64,000 bases of DNA from Apilactobacillus quenuiae (GTDB taxonomy: Bacteria > Bacillota > Bacilli > Lactobacillales > Lactobacillaceae). The translations under genes and the position numbers were made by a program. Location: the NCBI RefSeq assembly GCF_002994005.1, contig NZ_POSN01000003.1:1-64000 (forward strand), read 5' to 3'. This document shows, piece after piece, positions 18,950 to 26,867 of the stretch; the first letter of the stretch is position 1; the number at the start of each line of letters is the position of its first letter. Below the pieces are notes generated by a model. The model ran no database searches and was not told where the DNA came from. It saw only the letters and a list, made by a program, of their open reading frames with translations.

Positions 18950-19308
18950 GATTATGGCATCAAAGTTTAATTAGCAAACTTCCTCGTCAACAACTATTAG
19001 GACAGCATCGAGAAATTTGTGCTCTACGTGGTAATGGTTGGGGTAAAAAACACGCTAGTGTAAATTATGTATTTAAGCATTCCCCTTATAAACTATTTCA
19101 ATTTCATGAATTAGTAATTAATGAAATGCATAAAAGAGGCTACCGTCCCAATGAAAAATGGGAAAATAAAAATTATCGCGGTACAGCTTGTGAACCATAT
19201 GATAATTTAAAAGAAGTTAAATTGACTGCTCCCATTTACCCAGAACACAATGATGAATACTTAGATGAATGTTTAAAGAACCTATCAAATAAGGATATTT
19301 ATTTATAA
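18946..19308 (+). CDS. Pyrimidine dimer DNA glycosylase (T4 endonuclease V-like)
   Basis: 120 residues beginning MRLWHQSLISKLPRQQLLGQ, followed by HREICALRGNGWGKKH and VNYVFKHSPYKLFQFHELV. This is the conserved N-terminal half of the TIGR02328/denV-like family, which cleaves the glycosidic bond at UV-induced cyclobutane dimers and nicks the backbone. The family uses an N-terminal amine nucleophile, and the arginine and acidic positions are present in the LGQHRE segment. Overlaps the upstream DUF1722 gene by 4 bp (ATGA). Cytoplasmic DNA repair. Confidence 0.87.
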   Translation: MRLWHQSLISKLPRQQLLGQHREICALRGNGWGKKHASVNYVFKHSPYKLFQFHELVINEMHKRGYRPNEKWENKNYRGTACEPYDNLKEVKLTAPIYPEHNDEYLDECLKNLSNKDIYL

Positions 19309-19377
19309 AATTTGTATTATAAAGCATTCGTGTTAAGATTATACTTATTATTAGATTCACTGAAAGGACATATTCAA

Positions 19378-20016
19378 ATGAAATTTCAAAAAACTATTTT
19401 TGGTACAGTTGCTGTGCTAGTTATCGCAGTCGGTGGTGGTATTGCTTTTAATAGTTTCAGTCATAATACCGATAAGGCTGATACAATCACAAACACTTCT
19501 AATAACTTAATGAAGCGTATTAATGAAAACGACCAATATCAAAAATCTTTAAAAAAACATAAAAAGATTAATGATAATTATGATAATGCAGCAACCCAAA
19601 GTGGTAATGATGTTAATAAAAATCCCATTTATAAACCAATCACTAAAAATTATTTAGGTAATTGGTATAAGGGACTAAATGCCAAAATGATTATTCAAAA
19701 TAATATGTTTATGGCTGACCACCCTACTGATCCAGTGGCTGGAATGCCTCCACTAAATATGGAACGTTATGGTAAAACTAACGCCATTTTCATTAGATCA
19801 GTTTACAAAATTAACACTTATTGGCCTGCAACCATCACATACAATGGTCAAAAATACAAAGCAATGGTTACAAGTAATGCTAAGAAATTTAATCACTTTA
19901 AATTCTACACATCTGTAAAAACTGCTAAGCAAATTCCAGATTATATTTCTAAAAAAAGCCTTTCTGATTTAGTTGGTAAAAAGGAAATCAATTTAGATCA
20001 ATTAAATATTAAATAA
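19378..20016 (+). CDS. Secreted or membrane-anchored protein of unknown function
   Basis: 212 residues from the ATG at 19378, which has AAAGGA nine bases upstream; an in-frame TTG 66 bp earlier lacks a site. One hydrophobic segment (residues 7-26, FGTVAVLVIAVGGGIAFNSF) with a basic start suggests an uncleaved anchor or signal peptide. The rest is hydrophilic and Lys/Asn-rich. A C-terminal half (ATITYNGQKYKAMVTSNAKK) may be a small beta domain. No known family recognised. Followed directly by a terminator. Confidence 0.75.
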   Translation: MKFQKTIFGTVAVLVIAVGGGIAFNSFSHNTDKADTITNTSNNLMKRINENDQYQKSLKKHKKINDNYDNAATQSGNDVNKNPIYKPITKNYLGNWYKGLNAKMIIQNNMFMADHPTDPVAGMPPLNMERYGKTNAIFIRSVYKINTYWPATITYNGQKYKAMVTSNAKKFNHFKFYTSVKTAKQIPDYISKKSLSDLVGKKEINLDQLNIK

Positions 20017-20031
20017 AAATCCTTTGGGAAT

Positions 20032-20066
20032 AAAAAGACAACAAAAAATTTATTTGTTGTCTTTTT
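20032..20066 (+). terminator. Rho-independent terminator
   Basis: A 14-bp stem AAAAAGACAACAAA / TTTGTTGTCTTTTT with a short loop lies 15 bp after the stop of the secreted protein gene. Confidence 0.9.
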
Positions 20067-20133
20067 ATTTAACAATATAGATGAGTTAGGAAACTAATAA
20101 AACATATAAATAATAAAGAGAGGAACCCGATTA

Positions 20134-20208
20134 ATGCTTATCAGAAGTGCAGCTCGATACCCATCATTTATTTTACCAACTGTATTCAATCAATGGATTA
20201 AATATTGA
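20134..20208 (+). CDS. Possible 24-residue peptide
   Basis: ATG at 20134 with AGAGAGGA ending nine bases upstream; 24 codons and TGA. Peptide begins MLIRSAARYPSFILP and ends FNQWIKY; basic and aromatic, no clear signal peptide. Its last codons fall in the first hairpin module, and a terminator-like hairpin follows at 20278. No known family recognised; it may be chance. Confidence 0.35.
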   Translation: MLIRSAARYPSFILPTVFNQWIKY

Positions 20209-20283
20209 ATACATACCTATTTTACAATATTATAGATTCTATTAACTTCAATTGTTATGTAAATTAACATCAAATAAAATATA
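20183..20283. repeat. Hairpin module, copy 1
   Basis: Arms TATTCAAT (20183-20190) and ATTGAATA (20204-20211), then a conserved tail starting TATTAACTTCAATTGTTATG at 20239. The second copy begins at 20364. Confidence 0.6.
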
Positions 20284-20317
20284 CACAATGGTTTAAACAT
20301 TGTGTATATTTTTTTAT
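20278..20317 (+). terminator. Strong terminator-like hairpin
   Basis: A 13-bp stem AATATACACAATG / CATTGTGTATATT with a 7-nt loop is followed by a T run. It would end a transcript covering the 24-codon ORF, or a small RNA. Confidence 0.7.
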
Positions 20318-20363
20318 AAGGAGTTAAAACATTAAGTAAGAACACTGAACACTAATACGCTTA

Positions 20364-20478
20364 TATTCAATATCAAAACTTTTAAGTTGTTTTGATATTG
20401 AATACAAATTTATTATACCTAACTATGAAAAATATTAACTTCAATTATTATGTATAATAGCTTCAAATAATATATTTA
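20364..20478. repeat. Hairpin module, copy 2
   Basis: A perfect 16-bp stem (TATTCAATATCAAAAC and its complement, 20364-20379 and 20389-20404) with a 9-nt loop. The conserved tail TATTAACTTCAATTATTATG follows from 20433. No T run follows the stem, so it is not a simple terminator. Confidence 0.65.
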
Positions 20479-20492
20479 CATTATTTAAAAAT

Positions 20493-20521
20493 TTGACTTT
20501 TAAAAAATTTACTGATATATT
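20493..20521 (+). promoter_or_regulatory. Promoter of the brnQ T-box transcript
   Basis: TTGACT (20493-20498), a 17-bp spacer and TATATT (20516-20521): a near-consensus sigma-A promoter placed just before the T-box leader. Confidence 0.7.
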
Positions 20522-20527
20522 TCTTAG

Positions 20528-20806
20528 TATTAAATATACAAGTAAATTAAAAGCGATGAAAAAGCAGAGTAATAATTTAACTTCAACAAGAGAGTCTTGG
20601 TATTCTGGAAAAAGACATGAGGAGAAATTATGAAAGTATCTTTGGAGCTATATACCGAAATCATCAGAGAGTAACGTATATTGGGTACACCCATTAAAGT
20701 GTTAGCGTATGTTAGTACGTGAAGTTGGCTATTATAAAAAATAGCAATCAAGGTGGTACCGTGCCTAAAGCACCCTTAGTTTTATACTAAGGGTGCTTTT
20801 TTATTT
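20528..20806 (+). promoter_or_regulatory. T-box riboswitch (probable isoleucine specifier) controlling brnQ
   Basis: The T-box core AAGGTGGTACCGTGC lies at 20750-20764; its UGGU (20754-20757) would pair with an uncharged tRNA ending ACCA. A 12-bp terminator stem (AGCACCCTTAGT at 20769-20780, complement 20786-20797) and T run follow, and the T-box competes with it. In the stem I region CCGAAATCATCAG gives the specifier ATC (20660-20662) after GAA, reading isoleucine. An A discriminator fits tRNA-Ile. The next gene is the branched-chain amino acid carrier brnQ. The specifier reading is by eye and has not been folded. Confidence 0.88.
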
Positions 20807-20834
20807 GTTTTTAGATTGATTGGAGATGATGGTT

Positions 20835-20858
20835 ATGAAAGATGTCGTGAGTAAATAA
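20835..20858 (+). CDS. Possible seven-residue upstream ORF (MKDVVSK) in the brnQ leader
   Basis: ATG at 20835 with GGAGATGATGGTT just upstream, seven codons and TAA, ending 45 bp before brnQ and after the T-box terminator. The site is as good as that of real genes here. It may be a translated leader affecting brnQ, or chance. Confidence 0.3.
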   Translation: MKDVVSK

Positions 20859-20903
20859 TAAAATAAATAATACAACAATACACGATATTTTGGAGGAAAA
20901 AAC

Positions 20904-22271
20904 ATGCAAGAAGAAATCAAAGACCTTAATAATAAACCATTATCCATCAAACAATATTTAATCATTGGATCAATGTTATTTGCACTATTCTTTGGTGCCG
21001 GTAATTTAATATTTCCAATTCATCTAGGGCAATTATCTGGGGCTAATTGGATGCCAGCTGCTTTAGGATTCTTAATCTCGGGAGTCTTATTACCATTATT
21101 ATCAGTTTTAGCAATTAGTATCACTCGTTCCAAAGGCGTTTATGACATCGCAAAGCCCTTAGGTTCTGGATTTGCGATTGTGTTCTTAGTGTTAGTACAT
21201 TCAACTTTGGGACCTTTATTTGCAACCCCCAGAACTGCTAGTGTTAATTTCACTGTTGGAATTCAGTCCTTCATTCCGCATCAGTATTTTCAAATTGGAA
21301 TGTTAATTTTTACTGCAATCTTTTTCATCATTACATTTTTATTAGCATATAAAACTAGTAGTATCTTAGATAGCTTAGGTAAAATATTAAATCCATTATT
21401 TTTAGGCTTGTTATTTTTATCATTCTTATTAGCCTTCATTCATCCTATGGGTAGCACTGCCAATCAACCTATCTCTACCCCCTATCAACATGCTTCATTT
21501 TTTAATGGGTTCCTTGAAGGGTATAATACAATGGATGCTTTAGCTGGATTAGCATTTGGGGTTGCGGTTGTAAGTGCAGTTAATGTTTTAGGTAAAACTA
21601 ATCCTAAGTCAAACGCCAATGCAACCGCAAAAGCTGGCCTAATCTCTGAATCTTTAGTGGGAATTATCTACATTATATTAATCTGGATTGGTGCAACATC
21701 ATTAAATCTATTTAAAGTTAGTAATGACAATGGTGGAACTACTTTTAACCAATTTATGGGTCATTATTTAGGTGCAACCGGACATGCTCTATTAGCTACA
21801 TTAATGACTTTAACTTGTATCACAACTGCTGTTGGCCTAGCATCTGCATTTGCACAAGACTTCCATCAACATTTTCCCAAGTTAAGTTACCATCAATGGT
21901 TAGTTTTAAACTGTATCATTTCATTTGTAATTGCTAATGCTGGCCTAAACTTAATTATTATTTGGTCAACACCTGTATTAATGTTCTTATACCCATTCGC
22001 AATTACATTAATTTTATTATCAATTTTTTCACCATTATTCAAGCGTGATAAAACCGTTTATATGACTACCATTATCTTCACTTTGATACCTGCATTCTTT
22101 GACATGCTAGTATCACTTCCACCAATGATTAGTCATATCGACTTTATTCAAAGTCTAATTCAAATTGAACAAAATATTTTACCATTCGCCAACATTAAAA
22201 TGGATTGGATTATTCCAGATATCGTTGGTGCAATCATTGGAATAATCATTTATAAATTTAAAAAAGAATAA
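20904..22271 (+). CDS. brnQ: Branched-chain amino acid carrier BrnQ
   Basis: 455 residues, about 12 membrane helices. The opening IGSMLFALFFGAGNLIFPIH and the GVYDIAKPLG, ATPRTASVNFTVG and GYNTMDALAGLAFGV motifs are characteristic of the LIVCS family. It imports leucine, isoleucine and valine with Na+ or H+ across the cytoplasmic membrane. Ribosome-binding site TTGGAGGAAAAAAC. An isoleucine-type T-box upstream should raise expression when tRNA-Ile is uncharged. Full length and intact; ends in a strong terminator that overlaps the stop codon. Confidence 0.96.
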   Translation: MQEEIKDLNNKPLSIKQYLIIGSMLFALFFGAGNLIFPIHLGQLSGANWMPAALGFLISGVLLPLLSVLAISITRSKGVYDIAKPLGSGFAIVFLVLVHSTLGPLFATPRTASVNFTVGIQSFIPHQYFQIGMLIFTAIFFIITFLLAYKTSSILDSLGKILNPLFLGLLFLSFLLAFIHPMGSTANQPISTPYQHASFFNGFLEGYNTMDALAGLAFGVAVVSAVNVLGKTNPKSNANATAKAGLISESLVGIIYIILIWIGATSLNLFKVSNDNGGTTFNQFMGHYLGATGHALLATLMTLTCITTAVGLASAFAQDFHQHFPKLSYHQWLVLNCIISFVIANAGLNLIIIWSTPVLMFLYPFAITLILLSIFSPLFKRDKTVYMTTIIFTLIPAFFDMLVSLPPMISHIDFIQSLIQIEQNILPFANIKMDWIIPDIVGAIIGIIIYKFKKE

Positions 22272-22313
22272 CAAAAAGCCCGCTCAATTAAATTATTGAG
22301 TGGGCTTTTTGTT
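22270..22313 (+). terminator. Terminator of brnQ
   Basis: A 19-bp stem AACAAAAAGCCCGCTCAAT / ATTGAGTGGGCTTTTTGTT with one G-T pair and a 6-nt loop, starting inside the stop codon. Confidence 0.93.
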
Positions 22314-22379
22314 ATTCTGGGAGGATAATATATATGAAGTATTATTAGTATATGCAATTCAACTTAAAAAAAGCTTAAA

Positions 22380-22508
22380 TTAACGAGCAAATATAGATCT
22401 ATATACTTTTTTGAAAAATTCAGCTATTGATGAAAGTATAACTTCAAAAATGATGTAACATATAAATTCAAAGATTTCTTTGATAGCATCTATAAAAATT
22501 GTTTCCAT
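22380..22508 (-). CDS. Small hydrophobic/amphipathic peptide, 42 residues
   Basis: ATG at 22508, preceded by GGGGAGGATGGTTATT, one of the strongest ribosome-binding sites in the window. The peptide starts METIFIDAIKEIFEFICYII and ends FFKKVYRSIFAR. It is Ile/Phe-rich, with an acidic first part, a hydrophobic middle that could cross the membrane and a basic end, the pattern of small membrane peptides and some type I toxins. It lies 45 bp downstream of the lemA stop on the same strand and could be its last cistron. No family recognised. Confidence 0.6.
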   Translation of the reverse strand: METIFIDAIKEIFEFICYIIFEVILSSIAEFFKKVYRSIFAR

Positions 22509-22553
22509 AATAACCATCCTCCCCATTTAATAAAATACGTTAATTAGAATTAA

Positions 22554-23165
22554 TTAGAAGTTTACTGATGGATTCTTTTGCGCGCTTTCATCAGCTTGGA
22601 AATAGTTAACTTTCTTGTGGTTAGTGATACTTGCAACTAATGAACCAGGGAACTTAACTAATTTATTATTGTATTCACGAGCCGTCTTGTTGTAACGATT
22701 ACGTTCAACACTAATACGGTTTTCACTTCCCTCTAGTTGAACCATTAATGTTTGCATATTACTATTAGATTCTAACTTAGGGTATGCTTCTCTAATTGAT
22801 CCAACCATTACATTTAGGGCACGATCTTGACCACTTAAAGCATTAACTTTATCAGAACTATTATTAGCATTATTGTATTTGGATTTAGCATTGTAGTATT
22901 CAGTTCTAGCTTTGCTAATATCACCGTAAACTTGCTTTTCTTGTTTTTGTTGACCTTTGACTGCATTAACTAAATTAGGAATCAAATCAGCACGACGTTG
23001 TAGTACCGTTTGCACTTGCCCTAATTGTTCTTCAACACCTTGTTCGCTAGTAGCCATACTGTTTGATGATTTGATAAAACCACCAATTAATCCGATTAAT
23101 ACAACTGCAAGCACAACGACTGTAATGAACCAGCCACGTTTGTAAAAAGGTTTGTTTTCTATCAT
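22554..23165 (-). CDS. lemA: LemA family protein
   Basis: 203 residues. One N-terminal membrane helix (residues 11-30, GWFITVVVLAVVLIGLIGGF) precedes the LemA core (EEQLGQVQTVLQRRADLIPN, YPKLESNSNMQTLMVQLEG, ENRISVERNRYN, YNNKLVKFPGSLVA). The fold is a helical bundle anchored in the membrane; its biochemical role is poorly known. It is 24 bp downstream of a TPM-domain gene, a pairing common in bacteria, and the two are almost certainly one operon. Confidence 0.95.
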   Translation of the reverse strand: MIENKPFYKRGWFITVVVLAVVLIGLIGGFIKSSNSMATSEQGVEEQLGQVQTVLQRRADLIPNLVNAVKGQQKQEKQVYGDISKARTEYYNAKSKYNNANNSSDKVNALSGQDRALNVMVGSIREAYPKLESNSNMQTLMVQLEGSENRISVERNRYNKTAREYNNKLVKFPGSLVASITNHKKVNYFQADESAQKNPSVNF

Positions 23166-23189
23166 TTTATGTTCTCCTTGTTTAATAAA

Positions 23190-24080
23190 TTAAATATCAG
23201 AGCCTCCGCCACCGAAGTCTCCTCCTCCACCGGAATCACTGAAACCGCCGGAGTCTCCACCAAAGCCACCGAAATTATCACCACTAGAACCTGAGCCTCC
23301 AGATCCTAATATTCCGCCTAGCAGTGCTCCAGTCCAGAAGCCGTTATCTCCACCGCCGGAACCACCACCATAGTGGTTGTGATGGTCATCATCATTATTA
23401 TTTTTCTTAAGGTAATAAGCAATTATCCCAATAATCAAAATTAGAAATAATAAAGTTCCCCATGAAAAATATTTTTTACGCTGATTAGCGTCTTTAGTGG
23501 CCTTAGCATCTTTTAAAGATTTGTTAGCATATTCCTTACTAACAATAGATGCAACATCTTGAAAAGTTTGCTTAATTCCACTATCAACTTCGCTAAGGTT
23601 ATTAGATTTTAGTAAAGCCTTGTTGTTTTGTAGAATCTGGTTTGTCTTACCATCAGGTAAAATTCCTTCAATTCCATAACCCGTACTAATTCTAACATTA
23701 TTTTTACCACCATTTTGAGCAAATAAAATTAACGTTCCATTATCTAAACCTTTTTTACCCAATTTCCAGCGAGCATTTTCTAAAACATTATCAGCGTAAT
23801 CAGCAATCGATTGTCCACCAGTGGATTTAACGGTCATCACAACAATTTGTGGTTTAGCTGCTGTTTGTTGATATTTTTTTGCTTGATCAATAATTACCTG
23901 TTTAGTACTATCAGACAATACGTTTGCATAATCATCAACTACATATTCTTTCGTTGGTGTAGGATTAATCGACTCAGCATGTGAGTTAATACTACTAGCA
24001 ATTGTCATAAGTATAAATACTGGTAATAATAAGCAAAATAATCTCTTTAAAGATTTCGTAGATTCATCCCACCTTTGCAA
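23190..24080 (-). CDS. TPM domain protein (YgcG family) with Gly/Ser-rich tail
   Basis: 296 residues. An N-terminal hydrophobic signal (about 13-33) precedes the extracellular TPM domain (about 44-165: VVDDYANVLSDSTKQ, PQIVVMTVKSTGGQSIADYA, ISTGYGIEGILPDGK). A second membrane helix (about 206-224) is followed by a His/Asn stretch and a long GGGSGG-rich tail ending GGGGDFGGGGSDI. This architecture occurs beside LemA in many bacteria. The start is uncertain: the reading begins at TTG with only AAGAAG upstream, and no in-frame ATG occurs before the signal peptide. Extracytoplasmic function unknown. Confidence 0.9.
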   Translation of the reverse strand: MQRWDESTKSLKRLFCLLLPVFILMTIASSINSHAESINPTPTKEYVVDDYANVLSDSTKQVIIDQAKKYQQTAAKPQIVVMTVKSTGGQSIADYADNVLENARWKLGKKGLDNGTLILFAQNGGKNNVRISTGYGIEGILPDGKTNQILQNNKALLKSNNLSEVDSGIKQTFQDVASIVSKEYANKSLKDAKATKDANQRKKYFSWGTLLFLILIIGIIAYYLKKNNNDDDHHNHYGGGSGGGDNGFWTGALLGGILGSGGSGSSGDNFGGFGGDSGGFSDSGGGGDFGGGGSDI

Positions 24081-24204
24081 TTACTTCTTAAGAGCATATT
24101 AATTGATTGGCATAAAATAGTAAAGAAAAACTTAGCTAAAAATTTGAAAAATAAATCTTTTTAGACTACTTTTGAATTGAAGATAATTAAAGAAGGCTTT
24201 ATGT

Positions 24205-24537
24205 ATGTACAAATATATTTCAATTATTTTTAGAACCATTAGCGTCATTTTGAGTGTAATGGCAGGTATGATTATTGGTTTGGATATTATTCCAATTGAA
24301 CCAATAGCAGAATTACCAACGACAACAATCATATATGATGTAGTTGGTATTGCTGTAATTATATTACTAATATGCCAAATTATAGCAGCATTTTTTATTC
24401 GAAATACTCAATTTGACTTTCTTTTAGCAATAATTATGATTGTATTGACAATTGCATTATGGTTCATCAATCCAGACATTAAGTTTCCTTATATCTGTAC
24501 TATTATTGCTAATGTCGCATTAGTACTAGGTAATTAA
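24205..24537 (+). CDS. Small membrane protein, three to four helices
   Basis: 110 residues with hydrophobic segments near 5-25, 42-63, 69-87 and 92-108. ATG at 24205 has AAGAAGG upstream and a clean terminator follows the stop. The opposite strand is also open here but lacks a ribosome-binding site. No family recognised. Confidence 0.65.
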   Translation: MYKYISIIFRTISVILSVMAGMIIGLDIIPIEPIAELPTTTIIYDVVGIAVIILLICQIIAAFFIRNTQFDFLLAIIMIVLTIALWFINPDIKFPYICTIIANVALVLGN

Positions 24538-24547
24538 AAAAACAATC

Positions 24548-24578
24548 AAAAGGATAACTAGTCTTATCCTTTTTTTAT
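24548..24578 (+). terminator. Terminator
   Basis: AAAAGGATA / TATCCTTTT stem followed by a T run, 10 bp after the small membrane protein stop. Confidence 0.85.
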
Positions 24579-24630
24579 TTTGAAATTAGTTATATCATAA
24601 GAATAAAAATTATGTCAGGAGTTTTTATAG

Positions 24631-25797
24631 ATGGAAGCTATCGAATTGGGAAAAAATAAATCTCAAAAAATTGCCCAACTTATTAACTTTGGCAATGAAA
24701 ATTATGATAATGACAAAAAACAAACAGCGATTGAAGCATTCAGTGCTGCAATTGCTATTTACCCTGCTAATACAAAGTCAATCGAAGAAATTAATGGTGA
24801 CATTCCTGATCGTAATGTCATTTTAACTAAACTAGGCATGTTATTCACTAAATATGGTAATCAATTGGATCCAATTGGTGTACACTTATTTAAACAGGCA
24901 TTGATATATAATGAAAATGATGTTGAAGCTAACTATTACTTAGGAAAATTACTATTTAATAATGGGAATGTTTATGAAGCTAATTTATACTTAAATAAGG
25001 TTTTAGATAATATTGATCAAACTGACAAATTATATGAAGCAACTAAGGAAGCATTAGACGATATTAATAATCAAGAGGAACAAGATTTGCCAATTTTTGC
25101 AACCGATTTCGTAATTGGCCAAGCTTTATCACATACCATGTTAAATAGCCCTATTGGAACCTTTAAAAAAATGGATTTTGACAAAATCGAAAAAAAATAT
25201 GATGACCGTGTTCAATTGTTTCCTACTGAAGATACTAAAAAATTATTGAATAAAATTCGTAATTTTAATTCTAATCATGGGTTTAAGCAAGAAGCTTTTG
25301 AAGATTTTCTTCCAACAAACTTACCATTATTTGAAGTTCAAAATAATTTATCGATACTTTTAGGTGAAGATTATACATTAATTGATCAAGGGGCTGAAAT
25401 ATATGATGTTTGTGGAGTAAACGTCCCACCAGAATTAACATTTAATTTCTATAAATTAATCAATAACAAAACTAATCATATTTCATATTTACTGTTATCA
25501 GGTAAAAGCCCTTTAGAAATCAAAGATGAAAAAGTAATATCTGATAAAAATAATCATCAAAGAGCAATATTTGATAATTATAAAACCAATGTTTCATACA
25601 GTGATACTGAAATGAGATCATTTGTTTTGGCACTTGCGAAAGAATATTTTGAAGATGATGTAGCAGAAGATAACATTGCTGACAGTCATATTTGGGGCAT
25701 TCGAGATACTAATTTTGATCAAACCTTTGATAAACATGAAGATTTTGATTTAGCAGATTCGCGTGTTGAAATTTTAATTGATACTAATAAAGAATAA
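24631..25797 (+). CDS. TPR-like cytoplasmic protein of unknown function
   Basis: 388 residues, acidic, no signal peptide or membrane helix. Residues about 10-130 look like tetratricopeptide-type helix pairs (NFGNENYDNDKKQTAIEAFS; VHLFKQALIYNENDVEANYY; GKLLFNNGNVYEANLYLNKV). The C-terminal 200 residues form an unrecognised mixed domain ending in an acidic DxxE-rich stretch. Ribosome-binding site CAGGAG. Alone between two terminators. TPRs usually bind partners; no partner is indicated. Confidence 0.75.
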   Translation: MEAIELGKNKSQKIAQLINFGNENYDNDKKQTAIEAFSAAIAIYPANTKSIEEINGDIPDRNVILTKLGMLFTKYGNQLDPIGVHLFKQALIYNENDVEANYYLGKLLFNNGNVYEANLYLNKVLDNIDQTDKLYEATKEALDDINNQEEQDLPIFATDFVIGQALSHTMLNSPIGTFKKMDFDKIEKKYDDRVQLFPTEDTKKLLNKIRNFNSNHGFKQEAFEDFLPTNLPLFEVQNNLSILLGEDYTLIDQGAEIYDVCGVNVPPELTFNFYKLINNKTNHISYLLLSGKSPLEIKDEKVISDKNNHQRAIFDNYKTNVSYSDTEMRSFVLALAKEYFEDDVAEDNIADSHIWGIRDTNFDQTFDKHEDFDLADSRVEILIDTNKE

Positions 25798-25834
25798 AAA
25801 GGATTGATTCTTAGTTGAACCAATCCTTTTTATT
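25796..25834 (+). terminator. Terminator
   Basis: AAAAAGGATTG / CAATCCTTTTT stem overlapping the stop codon of the TPR-like gene, with a T-rich end. Confidence 0.9.
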
Positions 25835-25861
25835 GTGCCTTTAAATCGCTGTTATATCAAC

Positions 25862-25879
25862 GTTGCAACTAACAGTTGC
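25862..25879. promoter_or_regulatory. Overlapping palindromes upstream of the HTH-ABC fusion
   Basis: GCAACT-AAC-AGTTGC (25865-25879) is a perfect inverted repeat; an overlapping GTTGCAAC palindrome starts at 25862. About 100 bp upstream of a gene with its own HTH domain, so it is a candidate autoregulatory operator. Confidence 0.45.
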
Positions 25880-25976
25880 GAGCTTGTCAGTCAATAATAT
25901 ACATAAATAATTCAATTAACATTTACTATATTAAAATTTAAAGGATAATAAAAATTGTTCAAAGGAGGACATAGTT

Positions 25977-26864
25977 ATGAAAAATGTTTTTAGTAGCCAA
26001 TTAATTAAACTAAGAAGACAAAGAAATTTTTCTCAAGGCGCATTAGCAAATAAAATGTTTGTTTCAAGACAATCAATTTCAAAATGGGAAAATGGTGAAA
26101 GTGAACCTAGTATTGATAAATTGATTGATTTATCAGATGTGTTCAATGTTGATTTAAATTATCTGTTAATAGGTAAAAATAAAATATCCAAAGAAATTAT
26201 CTTAAAAATTGATTCACTATATAAATCATTTAATAAACCAGTATTAAAAAATATCAATTTAGAAATTCATGGCAATGAAAGAATAGCCCTACTAGGAAGT
26301 AATGGTACTGGTAAATCTACATTATTTAAAACATTAATTGGAATAGAGCAACCAGATAAAGGAAAAATCACTTATAACTTTAATAAACATAAAAATTTAA
26401 ATGTTATGCCACAACAAGATAATTTGATCAATGATTTAAAAGTTAATGAACATATTAACTTATCATCTGCAATTAATAAGAGTTATTCTAAAGAATTAAC
26501 TAACAATCTTCTCAAGAAATTTAATCTATTTAATAATAAAAATGACTATGTAAGTAGTTTGTCTGGTGGACAAAAAAGAAAATTATCATTATTAATTAGC
26601 GTGATTAGACCATCAAAATTACTGTTGTTAGATGAACCCACTGTTGGCATGGATTTAGACACCATTGATTTTTTCTGGAGATATATTGATCATATTGGTG
26701 GCGCAGTAATCACCATTACCCATGACTTTAATCAAATTGATAAATTCTTTTCAAGAGTAATTTTAATAAAAAATGGGCAAATATCTCAAGATGCATCAGT
26801 AGATACAATTCATAGTCATAATCAAACCATTGAACAATGGTATCGAATAATGAACAAGGAGTAG
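25977..26864 (+). CDS. Fusion of XRE-type HTH domain to ABC transporter ATPase
   Basis: 295 residues in one continuous frame with AAAGGAGGA upstream. Residues 5-64 are a Cro/C1-type HTH (LIKLRRQRNFSQGALANKMF, SRQSISKWENGESEPSIDKL). Residues 73-290 are a complete ABC ATPase: Walker A GSNGTGKS (107-114), signature LSGGQ (195-199), Walker B LLLLDEP (215-221) and switch His249. The permease gene starts 3 bp after the stop. DNA binding and ATP-driven export are thus joined in one protein. The likely reading is an exporter ATPase that senses its own activity and represses its operon; the substrate is unknown. Both domains appear intact. Confidence 0.9.
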   Translation: MKNVFSSQLIKLRRQRNFSQGALANKMFVSRQSISKWENGESEPSIDKLIDLSDVFNVDLNYLLIGKNKISKEIILKIDSLYKSFNKPVLKNINLEIHGNERIALLGSNGTGKSTLFKTLIGIEQPDKGKITYNFNKHKNLNVMPQQDNLINDLKVNEHINLSSAINKSYSKELTNNLLKKFNLFNNKNDYVSSLSGGQKRKLSLLISVIRPSKLLLLDEPTVGMDLDTIDFFWRYIDHIGGAVITITHDFNQIDKFFSRVILIKNGQISQDASVDTIHSHNQTIEQWYRIMNKE

Positions 26865-26867
26865 CAT

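Larger units (their letters stand above)
20067..20492. other. Gene-poor stretch with duplicated hairpin modules
   Basis: No ORF of normal length. It holds a 24-codon ORF (20134-20208), a terminator-like hairpin (20278-20317) and two imperfect copies of a ~100-bp module (20183-20283 and 20364-20478). In each copy a hairpin with TATTCAAT/ATTGAATA arms is followed by the block ATTAACTTCAATT(G/A)TTATGTA. Confidence 0.6.

Noticed and set aside
20530-20751. Minus-strand 73-codon frame over the brnQ leader
   Set aside because: It lies across the T-box RNA, which explains the sequence; no ribosome-binding site.
24132-24332. Minus-strand 66-codon frame opposite the small membrane protein
   Set aside because: The plus-strand gene has a good start site and terminator; the minus frame has neither.
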